DNA of 64,000 bases, from positions 1 through 64,000 of the forward strand of contig NZ_BONF01000045.1 in the NCBI RefSeq assembly GCF_016862575.1, written 5' to 3'. Positions 61,624 through 64,000 of the stretch are shown piece after piece. Origin of the DNA: Catellatospora bangladeshensis. GTDB lineage: Bacteria; Actinomycetota; Actinomycetes; Mycobacteriales; Micromonosporaceae. Within the stretch, counting starts at the first letter, position 1. Each line of letters begins with the position of its first letter. The notes under the pieces are model-generated. The model was not told the DNA's origin. It worked only from the letters and a program-made list of their open reading frames with translations, and did not search any database. Both the position numbers and the translations under genes were made by a program.

Positions 61624-62855
61624 GCAAGGTGCTGGAGCGGTTCCCGGCCGGGGGCGAGGTCGCGGTCGAGGACCTGCTCGCGGCGGTGCGGCAGACCCCG
61701 GACGGCGGCCCGCTGCGGGTCGGCGACGAGCGCGTCACCGACTTCCTCGTCGCGTTCGCGCGGCAGCTGCTCAAGCCGGTTGTGGCGCGCCGTTATCCGG
61801 AGCTGGGCTCGCTCGGGTTCTTCCTGCGCCGGGGCGAGCTGGCCAAGGCCGCCGCCCGGGTCGCCGACCAGCCGGGACAGCTCCGCTTCCCGCGCGGCCT
61901 GGTCTTCCACGTGCCGCCCGCGAACGTCGACACCATCTTCGTGTACTCCTGGGCGCTGTCCGCGCTGGCCGGCAACGCCAACGTGGTCCGCATCTCGTCC
62001 CGCTCGGCCGGGGCGGCCACCGCCGTGCTGGAGGCGCTCAACGAGACCCTGGACGGGGCGCATCCGGCGCTGCGGCAGACCCAGCGCATGGTCACCTACG
62101 GCCGCGACGACGCGGTCACCGCCGCGCTGTCCGCCGCCGCCGACCTGCGGGTCATCTGGGGCGGCGACGCCTCGGTGCGCGAGATCCGGCGGCACCCGCT
62201 CGCCCCGCACGCCCGTGACCTGACCTTCCCGGACCGCTCTTCGTTCACGGTGATCTCCGCTGCGGGCTGGCTGAGCGTGTCCGAGGCGGCGCGGGACGCC
62301 GGGGCGCGGGGGCTCTACAACGACGCGTACTGGTTCGACCAGGCCGCCTGCTCCTCCCCGCGCGCCGTGTACTGGGTGGGCACCCCGGAGCAGGCCGCCG
62401 CGGCCCGCACGGACCTGCTGGCCCGGCTGCGTACCGTGCTGGACGCCGTCGGGGTCGAGGTCGACGCGGCGATGGCCGTCGAGAAGCGGGTGGCCGCCTA
62501 CGGCCTGGCGCTGGAGGGCGACGCCACCGGCATCGCCTTCGACGGCAACGAGCTGGCCACGGTCGACCTGGCCGACCCCGGCGCGATCCCGCGCCGCTGG
62601 CTCGGCGTGGGCACGTTCCCGCAGGCCGTGGTGCCGTCGCTGGACGCGCTCGCCGCCGTGGTGGTGCGCCGGGACCAGACCGTCGCCCACTTCGGCTTCA
62701 GCGCTGAGGAGCTGACCGCGTTCGCCCACCGCCTGGCCGGGCGCGGCGTGGACCGGCTCGTGCCGCTCGGCGACGCGCTCAGCTTCGCCGGGATCTGGGA
62801 CGGCTACGACCTGATGCACGAGTTCACCCGCATCACCACCGTGCTCGCCCGCTGA
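61620..62855 (+). CDS. LuxC-like acyl-CoA/acyl-protein reductase
   Basis: The 411-aa enzyme is of the aldehyde dehydrogenase-related LuxC family: FHVPPANVDTIFVYSWALSA (about 98-117), NVVRISSRS, VIWGGDASVREIRRHP near 180, and the catalytic Cys in FDQAACSSPRAVYW (about 240). It reduces an activated acyl group to an aldehyde with NADPH. No luciferase (luxAB) gene is present, so the product must serve another purpose. A terminator follows. Confidence 0.9.
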   Translation: MSKVLERFPAGGEVAVEDLLAAVRQTPDGGPLRVGDERVTDFLVAFARQLLKPVVARRYPELGSLGFFLRRGELAKAAARVADQPGQLRFPRGLVFHVPPANVDTIFVYSWALSALAGNANVVRISSRSAGAATAVLEALNETLDGAHPALRQTQRMVTYGRDDAVTAALSAAADLRVIWGGDASVREIRRHPLAPHARDLTFPDRSSFTVISAAGWLSVSEAARDAGARGLYNDAYWFDQAACSSPRAVYWVGTPEQAAAARTDLLARLRTVLDAVGVEVDAAMAVEKRVAAYGLALEGDATGIAFDGNELATVDLADPGAIPRRWLGVGTFPQAVVPSLDALAAVVVRRDQTVAHFGFSAEELTAFAHRLAGRGVDRLVPLGDALSFAGIWDGYDLMHEFTRITTVLAR

Positions 62856-62869
62856 CCCCGGCAGACGGC

Positions 62870-62903
62870 GGAGCCCCCGCCGAGGCGTCTCGACGGGGGC
62901 TCC
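62870..62903. terminator. Bidirectional hairpin after the luxC-like gene
   Basis: Perfect 10-bp stem GGAGCCCCCG / CGGGGGCTCC with a 14-nt loop, between convergent stops. Confidence 0.85.
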
Positions 62904-62920
62904 GGCTGTGCAGAAAGCGT

Positions 62921-63979
62921 TCAGGCGGTTTTGGCGAGGGTGCGCTTGGCGGCCAGGGCCGCGGCACCGGCGCCCAGCAGGTCCGCCGCGGTGAAGACCA
63001 GGCGGGAGGCGACCGCGATGCCCATCGCCGCGCCCACGCCGCCCGCGTCGGCCAGGAACGGCGCCATCGCGGCCACCAGGACCGCCTCGCGCACGCCCAG
63101 CCCGGACGGGGACAGGAACGCGAACATGCCCACGATCATGGCGATGGCGAACGCCCCGACGCACAGCAGCAGGCCCTTCGCGCCCGGTGCGGCCTGGGCG
63201 TTGGTCAGCAGCCACAGGTGTACGCCGAACAGCGTGTAACCCAGTGCGCTCCAGCCGATCACCCGGCCCACGCCGGGGAAGGTCAGGCTGTGCTGCAGCG
63301 GCGGCCGGCGCAGCACCTTCAGCACCAGCTGCACCAGGCGGGTCAGCACCGCCGGGATCGAGCAGATGATCGCGATCGGCACCAGCACCGCCACGATGAT
63401 CAGCGCCACCTTCACCGAGCCCGCGTAGTCCGAGTCGGTGCTCTCCGCCGCCGACAGCAGCTGCGGCAGGCTCAGCAGGCCCAGCGCGAGCGCCGCGGCC
63501 ACGGTCAGGCCCAGCGACACCAGCGTGGCCAGGAACGCCCGCGCCCGGGGCAGGCCCGCGCGCTTGCCCAGCTCGACCTGCAGCACGTACGCCCAGACGC
63601 TGCCCGGGATGTACTTGCCCAGCTGGCCGACCATGCAGATCTGCAGTGCCGCCGGCACCGAGATCCGGTGTTCGAGATCACGCGCCGCGGCCCGCCACGC
63701 CATCGAGTTCGCGAACATGCCCGCGAGCGCGAACAGCACGGACAGCGCCACCGACTCCCAGGCGAGTCCGAGCCAGGTCTCACGGACCTTGGGCCATTGG
63801 CTGACGATGCTCCAAGCGATACCCGCCACGATGGCGGCGATGACGACCAGGCGGATCGCCAGGGAGACCCACCGGGGAAGGCCCCGGGACGCCGCTGCGG
63901 GCGCCGCCTCGGGATCGGGCCGGGAGGGGGGAACCGGCTCGGCGCCGGGCCGAGTCGCGGTCTTGGCCACGGTTTCCAT
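62921..63979 (-). CDS. UPF0104/lysylphosphatidylglycerol-flippase-type membrane protein
   Basis: The 352-aa protein has a Pro/Glu-rich cytoplasmic tail (1-35) and about eight membrane segments. The family phrase SVWAYVLQVELGKRAGLPRA (about 125-144) and AFLSPSGLGVREAVLVAA (about 285) mark the PF03706 group, which includes MprF flippase domains and glycan-lipid flippase-like proteins. It may move a glycolipid across the membrane, fitting the nearby glycan genes, though it is on the opposite strand. ATG 63979 is 21 nt from the window edge, so its promoter is not visible. Confidence 0.85.
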   Translation of the reverse strand: METVAKTATRPGAEPVPPSRPDPEAAPAAASRGLPRWVSLAIRLVVIAAIVAGIAWSIVSQWPKVRETWLGLAWESVALSVLFALAGMFANSMAWRAAARDLEHRISVPAALQICMVGQLGKYIPGSVWAYVLQVELGKRAGLPRARAFLATLVSLGLTVAAALALGLLSLPQLLSAAESTDSDYAGSVKVALIIVAVLVPIAIICSIPAVLTRLVQLVLKVLRRPPLQHSLTFPGVGRVIGWSALGYTLFGVHLWLLTNAQAAPGAKGLLLCVGAFAIAMIVGMFAFLSPSGLGVREAVLVAAMAPFLADAGGVGAAMGIAVASRLVFTAADLLGAGAAALAAKRTLAKTA

Positions 63980-64000
63980 GTTTTCGTAACGCTCTCGACT

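Noticed and set aside
58172-62855. Bioluminescence (lux) operon
   Set aside because: luxC- and luxE-like genes are present, but luxA, luxB and luxD are not.

Overview
The window is very GC-rich double-stranded DNA with dense, mostly GTG/ATG-started genes. It carries a mycothiol-dependent formaldehyde dehydrogenase gene, a proteasomal ATPase (Mpa/ARC) gene, secreted Ser/Pro-linked CBM2 and pectate lyase enzymes, and dispersed GATCAT-type palindromes. Together these point to a soil or plant-litter actinobacterium, most likely Micromonosporaceae; the genus cannot be fixed from the sequence alone.

Layout. 1-2.3 kb: end of a sugar ABC operon (permease, GH1 beta-glucosidase). 2.4-12 kb: a polytopic membrane protein, a large LuxR-type ATPase regulator, a serine hydrolase, a His-rich exported peptide, a CPA1 Na+/H+ antiporter, a UBP zinc-finger protein and an ABC-F ATPase. 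12-17 kb: secreted CBM2/metallopeptidase-like protein, mscR plus metallo-beta-lactamase pair, pectate lyase with a ricin-type lectin domain under a LacI-type operator. 17-21.7 kb: a four-gene, translationally coupled TPR / CHAT-protease / small Cys protein / membrane protein operon behind a palindromic operator. 22-28.5 kb: secreted-peptide ORF overlapping an amidase, DUF2809 protein, a WGR/beta-propeller protein with an unknown partner, HAD phosphatase, GNAT and methyltransferase. 28.6-32.3 kb: glycine betaine/choline-type ABC importer with a circularly permuted binding protein. 32.4-37.4 kb: FAD monooxygenase, cytochrome P450, MFS exporter and its ArsR repressor. 37.6-46.5 kb: two tandem MacB/FtsX-type ABC exporters and a two-component system. 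46.5-52.8 kb: the conserved actinobacterial RecB-like nuclease / M50 protease / TrmI / DUF / ferredoxin / Mpa neighbourhood, but without pup or prcBA beside it. 52.8-64 kb: lhgO, then a sugar-modification set (DegT aminotransferase, epimerase, acetyltransferase, GT4), then an ACP-SDR-AMP ligase-LuxE-LuxC operon, then a UPF0104-type membrane protein.

Three themes recur. First, at least six kinds of inverted repeat are present; one family (five copies) sits at the stop codons of genes in every case. Second, many genes begin 6-7 nt after a TANNNT hexamer, the signature of leaderless transcripts. Third, operons are packed with 4-nt GTGA/ATGA overlaps. The most interesting candidates for an undescribed system are the acyl-activation/reduction operon at 58-62.9 kb beside the glycan genes, and the CHAT protease operon at 17-21.7 kb. 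All calls come from reading the sequence; no database search was possible.
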